Part shown: piece after piece, positions 1 through 8,384 of the stretch
How positions within the stretch are numbered: the stretch's first letter is position 1
Layout of the letters: every line of letters starts with the position of its first letter
Source: Streptomyces spinoverrucosus
GTDB lineage: Bacteria > Actinomycetota > Actinomycetes > Streptomycetales > Streptomycetaceae
Reading direction: 5' to 3'
Length of the DNA: 64,000 nucleotides
Assembly: GCF_006539505.1 (NCBI RefSeq)
Contig: NZ_BJND01000046.1
Span: forward strand, 1-64,000
The notes under the pieces: generated by a model
Told to the model about the DNA's origin: nothing
The model's database searches: none
The model's input: the letters and a program-made list of their open reading frames with translations, nothing else
Position numbers and translations under genes: made by a program

Positions 1-462
1 GAGCAGGGACAGCCAACCCGGCACATCGATCTCCGCGCGCACCGTCTTGCCCGGCGGTGGCTCTCGGTCCAGTACCTCCCAGCGGGCGGCCAGCGCGGCG
101 ACGAGTGCGAGGCCGCGCCCGGCTTCCGCGAGCGGCTCCGGCGTCCGTACGGCATCCGGATCCGGCGGGCGTGGCTCCGTACGGGTGTCGGTGACCTCGA
201 TGCGGACGCTGCCGGGAACGAGGGAGAGGCGCAGCTCGAAGTCCCTACCGGGTACGCGGCCGTGGGTGACGGCGTTGGCGGCGAGTTCCGCGACGATCAC
301 CGCGGTGGCCTGTGCGGTGTCGGAGTCGTACGGGAGGCCCCAGATCCGGAGTTGGTCGAGGGCGAGGTATCGCGCGAGGCGGGCACCTCGGGGCGTTGCG
401 CTCAGGCGCTGAGTGAACGCACGTACGGTAACCGGACTTTGGGGGGCCGAAGGTGCTGTCAT
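1..462 (-). CDS. ATP-binding protein, HATPase_c (anti-sigma-like), 3' end off window
   Basis: The protein starts at an ATG at 462 and runs off the left edge; 154 residues are visible. It shows the GHKL ATPase layout: an N box (E59-LAANAVTHG), a G1 box with Asp (EVTDTR, about 88-93) and a G2 box (EAGRGLALV, 113-121). No histidine phosphotransfer or membrane part is seen in the visible portion, so it resembles the stand-alone SpoIIAB/RsbW-type kinases of Streptomyces. Such proteins commonly sit beside XRE plus DUF397 genes, as here, where they are thought to tune development or antibiotic production. It is divergent from the XRE gene and shares a 130-bp control region with a long dyad. The partner protein is not identifiable from sequence. 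Confidence 0.85.
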   Translation of the reverse strand, partial: MTAPSAPQSPVTVRAFTQRLSATPRGARLARYLALDQLRIWGLPYDSDTAQATAVIVAELAANAVTHGRVPGRDFELRLSLVPGSVRIEVTDTRTEPRPPDPDAVRTPEPLAEAGRGLALVAALAARWEVLDREPPPGKTVRAEIDVPGWLSLL

Positions 463-506
463 GCGCCCAATGTGACGCCGGGAAAGGGTACTTCTCCAGG
501 TCGGAG

Positions 507-533
507 CCGCGTACGCTGCGCAAGCGTACGCGG
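507..533. promoter_or_regulatory. 11-bp perfect inverted repeat, candidate operator
   Basis: CCGCGTACGCT (507-517) and AGCGTACGCGG (523-533) form a perfect dyad around a 5-base spacer. It lies between the divergent starts at 462 and 593, so a protein bound here could control both genes. The XRE protein encoded next door is the obvious candidate ligand, but this is inference. Confidence 0.5.
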
Positions 534-592
534 TGACGGGGTGGACAGTACTCGTGACATCCCGTAACCATGAGCGCGGGAGGTGACCGGCT

Positions 593-1428
593 GTGGTCGA
601 TGGCGTGGTGGGTACGGGTGGCGAGCCGGAGTCGTCGGACAGTCTGCGGACGTTCGGGGCGGTGGTCCAGGCCTTGCGGGAGCATGCGGGGCTGAGCCGG
701 GAGGAGTTCGGGGAGCTGGTAGGGCTTTCCAAGCACATGGTGGCCTCAGTGGAGTTGGGGCGACGGATGGCGGATCCGCAGTTCCCGGATCGCGCGGAAC
801 CTGTGCTCGGCAACACAGGGGCGCTGAAGCGGTCGGCGCCGCATCTGATTCGGCAGCCGGGACTGGCGGCGTGGTTCAGGCAGTGGGCGCAGTTGGAGGC
901 CACGGCGATCACGCTGTACACGTACGAATGCCGCATGATTCCGGGTCTGCTGCAGACCGAGGCGTACGCACGCCAGTTGTTCGTGGACCACTGCCTCCAC
1001 TGAGCGACGAGCAGATCGAAGCGCAGTGGATCGCGCGAGCCGAGCGCCAACGGCTCCTGAAGGAGTGCCCCAACACGGCGTTCGGCTTCATCCTCGAAGA
1101 GCATCTTTTCCTGCGGCAGACGGGCGGGGCGGAGGTCACGCGGGAGCTGATCAACCACGTGCTGGAGATTGCCGAACTTCGGAACGTCGAGATCCAGATC
1201 ATGCCGCAGGTGCAGGAGAGCCATGTTGGTCTGCACGGCCCCATGCGGTTGCTGGAGACGCCGGAGCACCGCAGGTTCGCGTACTGCGAGGGTCAGGAAA
1301 GCGGCCAGCTCTTCGCTGAACCAAAGGTGGTCAGCACGCTTCAGATGCGATATGCCAGGATGCGCTCACAGGCACTCACTATCAAAGACTCCAGAGGCCT
1401 GTTGCAGCGGATGCGAGGAGCCTTATGA
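593..1428 (+). pseudogene. XRE-family regulator with DUF5753 domain, frameshifted
   Basis: The GTG at 593 follows a good ribosome site (GGGAGGTGA, about 578-586). The first frame gives an N-terminal helix-turn-helix (about residues 20-60) and the start of the DUF5753 ligand-type domain, then stops near 1003 after LFVDHCLH. The rest of the domain (PLSDEQIEAQ onward, to 1428) continues in the frame one base back. One base appears to be missing at about 985-1000; restoring it gives one continuous protein of about 278 residues of normal family length. It may be a true null allele or a sequencing error. The last sense codon is TTA, and its stop overlaps the ATG of the DUF397 gene. Family members (WhiJ-like) act with DUF397 partners in developmental control. 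Confidence 0.75.
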
Positions 1429-1610
1429 GCACCACTGAACTGGCCTGGTTCAAGAGCAGCTACAGCAGCGGCTCCGGCGACGACTGCGTCGAGGTAGCCA
1501 CCTCCCCCACCACCATCCACGTCCGCGACTCCAAGAACAAGCGCGGCCCCCAACTGACCCTCTCCCCCGAGGCCTGGGTCGGCTTCATCTCCCGTATCTC
1601 AGTCCGCTGA
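1425..1610 (+). CDS. DUF397 domain protein
   Basis: This 61-residue protein consists of one DUF397 domain (ELAWFKSSYSS near the start; CVEVA; VRDSKNKRGP; LSPEAWVGFI). Its ATG overlaps the stop of the preceding regulator, so the two are translationally coupled. DUF397 proteins are encoded beside XRE/DUF5753 regulators many times in each Streptomyces genome and in studied cases modulate the DNA-binding partner. Because the partner here is frameshifted, this protein may be orphaned, or it may serve a paralogue. Confidence 0.9.
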   Translation: MSTTELAWFKSSYSSGSGDDCVEVATSPTTIHVRDSKNKRGPQLTLSPEAWVGFISRISVR

Positions 1611-1619
1611 AGCAGCCAC

Positions 1620-1650
1620 TTGATCTCAAGTCCACTTGAGATTCTAGGGT
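1620..1650 (+). promoter_or_regulatory. MerR-type promoter with 19-bp spacer and central dyad
   Basis: The sequence reads TTGATC (1620-1625), 19 bases, TAGGGT (1645-1650). Between the two hexamers lies a perfect inverted repeat, ATCTCAAG (1623-1630) / CTTGAGAT (1635-1642). An overlong 19-20 bp spacer holding a dyad is the hallmark of promoters untwisted by MerR-family activators such as SoxR. It points at the gene starting at 1689. No MerR gene lies in this window. Confidence 0.6.
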
Positions 1651-1688
1651 CGGGTCCACTGATGTCGATGTACGGGAGAGGAACGGCC

Positions 1689-1994
1689 ATGAGGACACTC
1701 GTGCTGGGAAGGACGCCCGCCAGGGTGACGGCGGTGCTGGCCACACTGCGCGAGGACGGCTTTGACGCGGAGGGAGTGAGCACCGACGAAGAGGCCCGGA
1801 AGTTGTTGGAGACCAGGGAATTCGGGGTGCTGATCATTGGCGGGGGTGTGGGGCCCGACTCCCGCGCAGCGTTCAAGAAGCTCGCGACGGAGTACCAGGT
1901 GCGGCGGGTGATCGACGGCGCGCTGACGGAGCCGTTCGACGTCTACGTACGGCGTGAGTTCGAGCCGCTGATCCGGGAGGCCGCCGAAGGGTGA
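1689..1994 (+). CDS. small receiver-like protein, unknown function
   Basis: This is a 101-residue protein. The ATG at 1689 was chosen over upstream in-frame starts because GGGAGAGG lies just before it and because the MerR-type promoter would be inside any longer reading frame. The first half (MRTLVLGRTP...GFDAEG...FGVLIIGGGV) has the alternating beta/alpha pattern of a response-regulator receiver or Rossmann-like fold. The phosphorylatable Asp is not present where expected and no output domain follows. I do not recognise a named family. Its MerR-type promoter suggests induction by a small molecule or redox signal. Confidence 0.6.
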   Translation: MRTLVLGRTPARVTAVLATLREDGFDAEGVSTDEEARKLLETREFGVLIIGGGVGPDSRAAFKKLATEYQVRRVIDGALTEPFDVYVRREFEPLIREAAEG

Positions 1995-2098
1995 CGGCTC
2001 GCTGGAGCTGACCGAAAACGGGCTGTCCCCCGGCATTGCCTTCTTCCGCGCGCTGGTTCACGGTGTCCAGCAGGTCCGGCTGAGGAGGGGGAAACGCC

Positions 2099-3196
2099 GT
2101 GCGGAGACGGAGATTTCTGGGTGGGGTGGGGGCGTTGGTGGGCGCGGGGGTTCTCGGCACCGCAACCGACACCGGCACCGCTGTCGCGCGGGACGCCGCC
2201 GCGCCCCGGGAGTGGGAGGCCGTCGGTGCGCCCGAGCGCACTCCCGCCGCGCAGCTGATCGATGTGGCCGCCGCCCGGGGCGGACTCGCCTGGGCGGTGG
2301 GTGAGGAGGGGCGCAACGGCAGTACCCGCGGCATGCCGCTCGCCCTGGTCCACTCCGGCGGCACGTGGACGCGGGTCGACCTCGCTCACCTCGGCTTCGG
2401 CGGGGCCCTGCTCTCCGTCGCCGGTACCTGCGCCCGCTCCGCCTGGGCCCTCGGCACCGGCGCCCACCTCCTCGCCTGGGACGGCAGCACGTGGCAGGAG
2501 GCCGACTTCCCCGGGCGCGGCCAGTCCGGCACCACCCTCACCGGCGTCGCGGTCGCCCCCGACGGGGAGGTGTGGTGCTCCGGCCGCGACAGCGAAGGCT
2601 CGGTGCTGATGCAGGGCGCGCGGACGTGGCTGCCCCCGCTTCCCAGCGGCAGCACCGCCACCCCCTCGGGCGTCCACGTGGCACCCGACGGGCAGGTCTG
2701 GGTCTACGGCCCCGGCATCGTCGCCCGCTGGAACGGCACCGCCTGGACCGAGCTCCCCGCCTACACCGGCATCCGCCTCACCGTCACCGGCCTGCTCCCG
2801 GTCACCCACGACGACATCTGGCTGACCGGCTACGACTACGGAGTCGGCGGTCCGCCCGGCAAACCCCCCGGCGTCACCCTCCTCCACGGCGACGGCACCA
2901 CCTGGCAGAGCGTCACCGCGCCCTTCACGGTCGGCATGCTCACCGGGATCGTCGCCGACGAACGGGGACGGCCCGACCGTATCTCCGGCTGGGACTTCTG
3001 GGACCAGAACCGGGCACACCACCTGCGCTGGGACGCCGCCGGCGCCGCGTGGGTGAGCGAGCGGGGGGCCGCGTCCGAGACCCCGGTGGTCATCAGCTCC
3101 CTTGTGTCCGTGCCGGGTTCGTCGGGTGCGTACTGGGCGGTGGGTACGACGTCCACCTCGCCGTACCCGCCCGCCCAGGTGCGCATCGAGCGGTGA
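2099..3196 (+). CDS. Tat-exported beta-propeller-like protein
   Basis: This is a 365-residue protein from GTG 2099, preceded by a strong purine-rich site (GAGGAGGGGG). The N-terminus (MRRRRFLGGVGALVGAGVLG) is a twin-arginine signal peptide. The mature part has repeated blades: W-containing strands such as GLAWAVG, SAWALGTG, EVWCSG and QVWVYG, each followed by a W-D/N-G-T-W turn, as in Kelch/WD-like or YncE-like propellers. No catalytic motif is visible. Its stop at 3194-3196 lies exactly where recognisable Rhs sequence begins in another frame, so its downstream neighbour may have arrived by recombination at this point. Confidence 0.75.
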   Translation: MRRRRFLGGVGALVGAGVLGTATDTGTAVARDAAAPREWEAVGAPERTPAAQLIDVAAARGGLAWAVGEEGRNGSTRGMPLALVHSGGTWTRVDLAHLGFGGALLSVAGTCARSAWALGTGAHLLAWDGSTWQEADFPGRGQSGTTLTGVAVAPDGEVWCSGRDSEGSVLMQGARTWLPPLPSGSTATPSGVHVAPDGQVWVYGPGIVARWNGTAWTELPAYTGIRLTVTGLLPVTHDDIWLTGYDYGVGGPPGKPPGVTLLHGDGTTWQSVTAPFTVGMLTGIVADERGRPDRISGWDFWDQNRAHHLRWDAAGAAWVSERGAASETPVVISSLVSVPGSSGAYWAVGTTSTSPYPPAQVRIER

Positions 3197-4904
3197 CGGA
3201 AACGTCACTAGCCTCACCACCGCCAGCGGCCAGGACCTTCAGAGGACCGTCGACACCCAGTGCTTCACCAACGACTCCCTGCAGCGCCTGACCGAAGCCT
3301 GGACCACCACGACCGACTGCACCGCCGCACCCACCAGCAGCACCGTCGGCGGACCGGACCCCTACTGGCAGAGCTTCGCCTACGACGCGATCGGCAACCG
3401 CACCCAGCTGGCCGACCACCGCACCGGCGCCACCACCACCTACACCCACAACCCCGCAGGCGGCACCGTCCCCCACGCCCCGCAGACCGCCACCATCAGC
3501 GGCGGACCAGACAACGGGCAGACCAGCACCTACACCTATGACGCGGCCGGCAACACCAAGACCCGCACCATCGGAGCGCGCACCCAGAACCTCACCTGGG
3601 ACGACGAAGGCCACCTCGCAACCCTCACCGAAGCCGGCAAGACCACCAGCTACCTCTACGACGCCGACGGCAACCGCATGATCGCCCGCGACGCCGACGG
3701 CACACAGACCCTCACCCTGCCCGGCGACAACGAACTCAAGGTCACCCCTGCAGGAGTCAAGGAAGGCATCCGTTACTACACCCACGGCGGCGAAACCATC
3801 GCCGTGAGAACCACCCAGGGCTTCTCCTTCCTCATCAACGACCATCAGGGCACCGCCAGTGCTGCGGTCGCCATGACCACCCTCGCCCTCACCCGTCGCC
3901 GCCAACTGCCGTTCGGGCAGCCCCGCTCTGAACAGAGCGAGACGATGCCCGGCACCCGTACCTTCGTCGGCGGCACCAGCGACCCCACCGGCCTGATCCA
4001 CCTCGGCGCCCGTGAATACGACCCAACTCTCGGCAGCTTCATCTCCGTCGACCCTCTCATCGACATCGACGACCCCCTGCAGATGAACGCCTATGCCTAC
4101 GCCAACAGCCGACCCGTCACCGCATCCGACCCCGACGGACGGATGATCTACGACGACTTCACCGGCCAGGGCTACGGCAACTCCAAGGTTATGAAGAACG
4201 CCTACAAGAGTTACGGCTACCTCGACAGCCAGGGCCGCACCACCAAGAAGTACAAGCAGAAACTCGCTTCATACAACAAGAGCTGGAATTCCTACTACCA
4301 GTCCACCTATTACAAGAAGCAGGCAGCTGCAGCCCGCAACAAGGCACAAGCTGATGCCCGCAAGCAGGCGGCTATGGACGCTGAAAGGCGCAAGAAGGAC
4401 GGCATTTGGGCCTCTATTAAAGGATGGGCTTGGGATCACATGAGCACGGATCAAAAGATCACAGCCTACGTGCTGAAAAGGGCTGGCAAGTACACCTTGC
4501 AGGCTGGTGAGTATGCCTGGAAGCACGGGTACGTGTCAGGGACGGCATGTCTTATGGTTTGTGCGAATGTTGGATTCCAGAATGGCACCGTATCGTTCGG
4601 TATCAGTGGTGGCATTACCTTTGGTGGAGCCAAGGGTATTGTGCCCACAAATGCCGGCCGTTTTCTAGGCTTCTCTGCAGGGGTCAATACGGCCACGCCA
4701 GAGGATCAAGCCTTCCAACTGGCGAACGTGACAGCGGCAAACGGCTTCTTGGGAGGAAATGCTGCCGTAGGAAGGAGAGTTTCCGGCGGGAACTACTACC
4801 AATACGGCTACGCTGCAGGTATGGGATATGCTGTGCAAGGACCAATCACATTGGGAGGCAGCTGGTCTCCCAGTCGTGGGTTGTCCTGGATCCCGTACTC
4901 GTAG
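3192..4904 (+). pseudogene. Rhs/YD-repeat protein, 5'-truncated, with C-terminal tip domain
   Basis: Rhs homology starts abruptly at GDGNVTSL (3192) without signal peptide or upstream shell repeats. YD repeats follow (YDAIGNR, YTYDAAGN, YLYDADGNR), then the typical end of the Rhs core (ARE-YDPTLGSFISVDP, then AYANSRPVTASDPDG, ending about 4140). About 250 residues of variable tip follow: a Lys/Ala/Arg-rich helix, then a Gly-rich beta segment, with clearly lower GC and more A-rich codons. Complete Rhs toxins are usually well over 1000 residues, so this is a 3' remnant or a reservoir orphan cassette. An in-frame ATG exists at 3102 inside the previous gene, giving 600 residues, but no ribosome site supports it. 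The tip's activity is not recognisable. Imm1 and a small membrane gene downstream fit the usual toxin-immunity order. Confidence 0.75.
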
Positions 4905-4949
4905 CAGCGGTTGACAGCCCCAGAGCAGTTCACACTCGACTTCGAGTAA

Positions 4950-4985
4950 GTCACCCGGCAGGCTTCGAGACCCCTGCCGGGTGAC
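4950..4985. terminator. 13-bp stem hairpin after the Rhs fragment
   Basis: GTCACCCGGCAGG (4950-4962) pairs perfectly with CCTGCCGGGTGAC (4973-4985) around a 10-base loop. A second small perfect hairpin, ACTCGA/TCGAGT (4934-4947), precedes it. There is no T run. It could attenuate transcription between the toxin tip and the small downstream gene. Confidence 0.6.
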
Positions 4986-4999
4986 CCTAGGAAGTGGAA

Positions 5000-5203
5000 A
5001 TGAATCTCATTATAGTAATTCTCGTAGCTGTACCGCTAGTGCTTTTTGGTGTTGCACTGGTGAGGAATTACCGCGGGCTCGCCGACTTCTTTAACCGGGA
5101 AGGGCGTCGCGATGTAGATAAAATCTCCAAGATAGTTGGTTCCGTGTTCATTATCCTGCCGCTCTACCCTGTGATCTGGGAGCTGTTCGTACTTGTGAGC
5201 TGA
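5000..5203 (+). CDS. small two-helix membrane protein, candidate immunity protein
   Basis: This 67-residue protein starts at ATG 5000; TAGGAAG upstream sits at a better distance from this ATG than from the GTG at 4994. Two hydrophobic segments (about residues 3-22, IIVILVAVPLVLFG, and 46-66, IVGSVFIILPLYPVIWELF) flank a charged loop (NREGRRDVDK). GC content is low, like the Rhs tip just upstream. Position directly behind a toxin tip suggests an immunity or adaptor role, especially if the tip acts at membranes. I do not recognise the family, so the function is inferred from context only. Confidence 0.55.
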   Translation: MNLIIVILVAVPLVLFGVALVRNYRGLADFFNREGRRDVDKISKIVGSVFIILPLYPVIWELFVLVS

Positions 5204-5372
5204 TCCTCGATCCACCGCGTGATCACAGGCCTGGGCGAGTGTCTTCCTGAGGGCCGCGGCCTGCTCCTCTCGGCTCGTATCCGGCGAGGACCAGGAACTG
5301 CTCGCCGCCTCCTGCTGCGCGTGGCTTAGCTAAGCGGTCACCTCATTTGGTCGATTCGGTAGGCTGCGGGCC

Positions 5373-5852
5373 GTGGTGGGGAACGTTGAGCGGCTGATGC
5401 AGGACGAGTTGTGGCCCGTGACAGTAAGAGCTGAAGCGCGATACAAACTGGGCCATGGTGCCGACCCGGCGAAACTTGTCACGCCGGAAGACGTGGACCG
5501 GGTCATCGACGAACTTTTGACCGGCGGTCCGAAATACCAGACTCTGGCACAGATCCACTCCATGGAACGGGAACGCACGTGGGCCGGGGCTTTCGACCAT
5601 GAGCTTGTCGTCGGGGCGAACGCAGAGCTCAATGCGGGAATTATGACCTACATGGATGAGTTTGGGAATTTCGCGACAGTGGGAGATCCGGGTAGCCGCA
5701 AGGAACCCCTCTACCATCTCATGGGTCACATGCGGGAGCTTCCCGACGAATGCGAGATCTCCCTAGACCTTGTCCGACAGGCCGCGAAGGAATTTGTCTT
5801 CGCGGGAGGGGTCCGGCCAACATGCGTCGCATGGAAGCCGATCGAATGGTAA
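5373..5852 (+). CDS. Imm1-family immunity protein
   Basis: This protein of about 159 residues ends in RPTCVAWKPIEW. The RPTCVxW signature is characteristic of the Imm1 family of polymorphic-toxin immunity proteins, as is the preceding pattern (PLYHLMGHMRELPDECEISLDLVRQAAKEFVFAGG). Start choice is weak: GTG 5373 has no clear ribosome site. The 169 bases before it, back to 5204, hold no gene I can support. Imm1 proteins bind and block nuclease or deaminase-type tips. The Rhs tip 470 bases upstream is not obviously such a domain, so this may protect against a toxin that was lost or is carried by neighbours. A bidirectional terminator follows at 5865. Confidence 0.8.
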   Translation: MVGNVERLMQDELWPVTVRAEARYKLGHGADPAKLVTPEDVDRVIDELLTGGPKYQTLAQIHSMERERTWAGAFDHELVVGANAELNAGIMTYMDEFGNFATVGDPGSRKEPLYHLMGHMRELPDECEISLDLVRQAAKEFVFAGGVRPTCVAWKPIEW

Positions 5853-5864
5853 GCCAGGGGGGCC

Positions 5865-5896
5865 GAAGGCCCGGACCTTTCAAGGTCCGGGCCTTC
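5865..5896. terminator. bidirectional terminator between convergent genes
   Basis: GAAGGCCCGGACCTT (5865-5879) and AAGGTCCGGGCCTTC (5882-5896) form a perfect 15-bp dyad. It lies between the converging Imm1 and arabinofuranosidase genes, 13 bases past one stop and 24 past the other. Confidence 0.85.
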
Positions 5897-5919
5897 AATG
5901 AGCCCCTTCAGCTCTGTTT

Positions 5920-7431
5920 CTACGCCAGCCGGATCACGTTCCAGGACAGTGGCTCCAGTACCGCCGTCAGACGGCCCTCCTCCACGGTCGTGCCCTCGAC
6001 GGTGTGCGGGGTGACGCGGTCGGGGGCGGTGAGTGTGTTGCGGGCGTCGGGGTCGGGGTCCGCGAGTGCGCTGTGTTCGACGACCCGCGTTACGTCCAGG
6101 GCGCCGAGGGCGACTTCGAGGGGCAGCGGGTTTGTGCGGTCGCGGTTCACCGCGAAGATCGTGACCGAGCCGTCCTCGGCGCGTACTGCCGTGGCGTGCA
6201 GCAGCGGGGTCTCGCCGTACTTCTGTGTCATGTATGTGGGTGCGTCCACGCGGACGTCGAGGACTTCACCCCGGCCGTATTTCGACGCCTGCGCGAACGG
6301 GAAGAACGTCGTCTGACGCCAGGCCGGGCCGCCGGGCTCCGTCATGATCGGGGCGATGACGTTGACCAGCTGGGCTAGGCAGGCGACGGTGACGCGGTCG
6401 GCGTGGCGGAGCAGTGCGATGAGGAGGGAGCCGAAGACGACGGCGTCGGTGACGCTGTAGTTGTCCTCCAGGAGGCGGGGGGCCTCCGGCCAGTCGAGGG
6501 GGTCGGTTTCGTTCTGCTCCTGGAACGTCGACATGTACCAGACGTTCCACTCGTCGAAGGAGAGGTTGATCTTCTTCTTCGACTTGAGTTTCGCGCCGAT
6601 GTGGTCGCAGGTGGCGACGACGTTCTCGATGAAGGACTCCATGTCGACGGCTGAGGCGAGGAAGGAGTCGATGTCGCCGTCATGGGGTTCGTAGTAGGCG
6701 TGGAGTGAGATGTAGTCGACCAGGTCGTAGGTCTCCTTGAGGACCGTGGCCTCCCATTCCGCGAACGTGGGCATGCCCTGGCCGGAGGAGCCGCAGGCGA
6801 CGAGTTCGACGGTGGGGTCGATCTGGCGCATGGCGCGGGCGGTTTCGGCGGCGATACGGCCGTATTCCTCCGCCGTTTTGTGGCCCGTCTGCCAGGGGCC
6901 GTCCATTTCGTTGCCCAGGCACCACATGCGGATGTCGAAGGGGTCCTTGTCGCCGTGGGTGACGCGGAGGTCGGAGAGGGCGGTGCCGGAGGGGTGGTTG
7001 GCGTATTCCTGGAGTTCCAGGGCCTCTTGCACGCCTCGAGTGCCGAGGTTGATGGCCATCATGGGTTCGGCTTCGGGGCCGAGTTTCTTGAGGAAGCGGA
7101 TGTATTCGGAGAGGCCGAACTGGTTGGTTTCGGTGGAGCGCCAGGCCAGGTCCAGGCGGCGGGGGCGAGTCTCGGCGGGGCCGACCGAGTCCTCCCACTT
7201 GTAGCCCGAGACGAAGTTGCCGCCGGGATAGCGGATGGTGGTGACGCCGAGTTCGCGGATCAGGTTCAGGACGTCTGTGCGGAGGCCTTCCGGGTCGGCT
7301 GTGGGGTGAGTGGGTTCGTGGATGCCGGTGTAGACGCAGCGGCCCAGGTGTTCCACGAAGGAGCCGAACAGGCGGGGGTTTACCTTGCCGATGGTGAAGG
7401 TGGGGTCGAGGGTGAAGCGGGCGGTGGGCAT
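5920..7431 (-). CDS. GH51 alpha-L-arabinofuranosidase
   Basis: The protein is 503 residues, from an ATG at 7431 preceded by AAAGGACCCC. It lacks a signal peptide, so it acts in the cytoplasm on imported arabino-oligosaccharides, releasing terminal arabinofuranose with retention. It has the GH51 (beta/alpha)8 barrel: FGSFVEHLGR (22-31), RYPGGNFVSGY (67-77), acid/base Glu in WCLGNEMDGP (E175) and nucleophile Glu in SFDEWNVW (E294). These positions match the characterised Geobacillus AbfA enzyme. The C-terminal beta-sandwich ends at WNVIRLA. It is the last gene of an ABC importer operon, about 100 bases behind the second permease, with a dispersed repeat in the gap. Length is normal for the family. 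Confidence 0.95.
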   Translation of the reverse strand: MPTARFTLDPTFTIGKVNPRLFGSFVEHLGRCVYTGIHEPTHPTADPEGLRTDVLNLIRELGVTTIRYPGGNFVSGYKWEDSVGPAETRPRRLDLAWRSTETNQFGLSEYIRFLKKLGPEAEPMMAINLGTRGVQEALELQEYANHPSGTALSDLRVTHGDKDPFDIRMWCLGNEMDGPWQTGHKTAEEYGRIAAETARAMRQIDPTVELVACGSSGQGMPTFAEWEATVLKETYDLVDYISLHAYYEPHDGDIDSFLASAVDMESFIENVVATCDHIGAKLKSKKKINLSFDEWNVWYMSTFQEQNETDPLDWPEAPRLLEDNYSVTDAVVFGSLLIALLRHADRVTVACLAQLVNVIAPIMTEPGGPAWRQTTFFPFAQASKYGRGEVLDVRVDAPTYMTQKYGETPLLHATAVRAEDGSVTIFAVNRDRTNPLPLEVALGALDVTRVVEHSALADPDPDARNTLTAPDRVTPHTVEGTTVEEGRLTAVLEPLSWNVIRLA

Positions 7432-7479
7432 GGGGTCCTTTCGCCGTGTGGGTTGCTCTTGTGGGTGCGTGCAGATTGT

Positions 7480-7511
7480 TTGTGGCTGGTCGCGCAGTTC
7501 CCCGCGCCCCT
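7480..7511 (-). repeat. dispersed intergenic repeat, copy 1
   Basis: This 32-base stretch (TTGTGGCTGGTCGCGCAGTT and the following CCCCGCGCCCCT) is identical to 34316-34347, and the element at 14124-14153 matches 28 of 30 bases in the opposite orientation. It sits between the second permease and the arabinofuranosidase gene. The same element is scattered through many Streptomyces genomes between genes. Confidence 0.85.
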
Positions 7512-7535
7512 GAGGCCAACTGTCCCTAGGGCGTT

Positions 7536-8384
7536 TTATTGGCCTGCCAAGCCGGTGTGCGCCACCCCCGCCACTATCTGGCGTTGGAAGAAGATGAAGA
7601 CGATGACCAGGGGCAGGCCTGCCATCAAGCCGCCTGCCATGAGCTGGGCCCACTGAATCCCGTAGGAATTCATCACCGTCGCAATACCGTTCGGCATCGT
7701 CATCAGGTCCGGATTGTTCGTCACCATGTACGGCCAGAGGAAGTTGTTCCACGAGGCGATGAACGTGAAGATGCCCACCGCCGACAACGACGGGCGGGAC
7801 AGGGGGAGCACGATCGTGAAGAAGACCCGCCAGCGGCCCGCGCCGTCGATGAACGCGGCCTCCTCCAGTTCCTTCGGGATGCCCTGGAAGAACTTGTAGA
7901 GGATGTAGACCATCGCCGCCGGCGCGCACTGCGGCAGGATCATGCCCCAGTAGGTGTCGACCATGCCCATCGCCTGGACGGTCGTGAAGAGCGGGACGCC
8001 CAGCACCGCCGGGGAGATCATCAGGCCCGCCATCACCAGGCCCAGCAGCGCCTTCTTGCCGCGGAACTCCGTGCGGGCGAAGCCGTATCCGGCCAGGGCG
8101 CTCACCAGAACCACGATGAAGGTGACGCAGACCGAGACCACGACCGAGTTGACGAACCAGTTGGTGATATTGCCGGTCTCGAAGATGTTCCGCCAGGCCT
8201 GGAGGGTCCAGTCCTCCGGGAGCCAGTGGGTGGGGACGGCCACCGCCTCGGTCTCGGTCTTGAGGGAGGTGAAGAGGGTCCAGAGAATCGGGGCCATCAT
8301 CACCGCGGAGACGAGGGCACCGAGGGTGGTGAGGGCGATCTGGCTCGGGGTCCAGCGGCGGCGTATCCCTGCGGTGGCGCTCAT
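7536..8384 (-). CDS. carbohydrate ABC transporter permease (MalG type)
   Basis: This 282-residue inner-membrane protein has about six helices. The cytoplasmic EAA loop (ELEEAAFIDGAGRWRVFFTI, near residue 185) docks the ATPase. The MalG-like end (GLPLVIVFIFFQRQIVAG) is present. Its ATG overlaps the stop of the first permease by four bases. It would form the channel with that protein for an arabino- or xylo-oligosaccharide, given the GH51 gene behind it. No ATPase gene is in the operon; CUT1 importers of Streptomyces commonly share the MsiK ATPase encoded elsewhere. Confidence 0.93.
   Translation of the reverse strand: MSATAGIRRRWTPSQIALTTLGALVSAVMMAPILWTLFTSLKTETEAVAVPTHWLPEDWTLQAWRNIFETGNITNWFVNSVVVSVCVTFIVVLVSALAGYGFARTEFRGKKALLGLVMAGLMISPAVLGVPLFTTVQAMGMVDTYWGMILPQCAPAAMVYILYKFFQGIPKELEEAAFIDGAGRWRVFFTIVLPLSRPSLSAVGIFTFIASWNNFLWPYMVTNNPDLMTMPNGIATVMNSYGIQWAQLMAGGLMAGLPLVIVFIFFQRQIVAGVAHTGLAGQ

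Noticed and set aside
5204..5372. Possible small gene between the membrane peptide and Imm1
   Set aside because: Short frames lack ribosome sites and homology; probably degenerate spacer.
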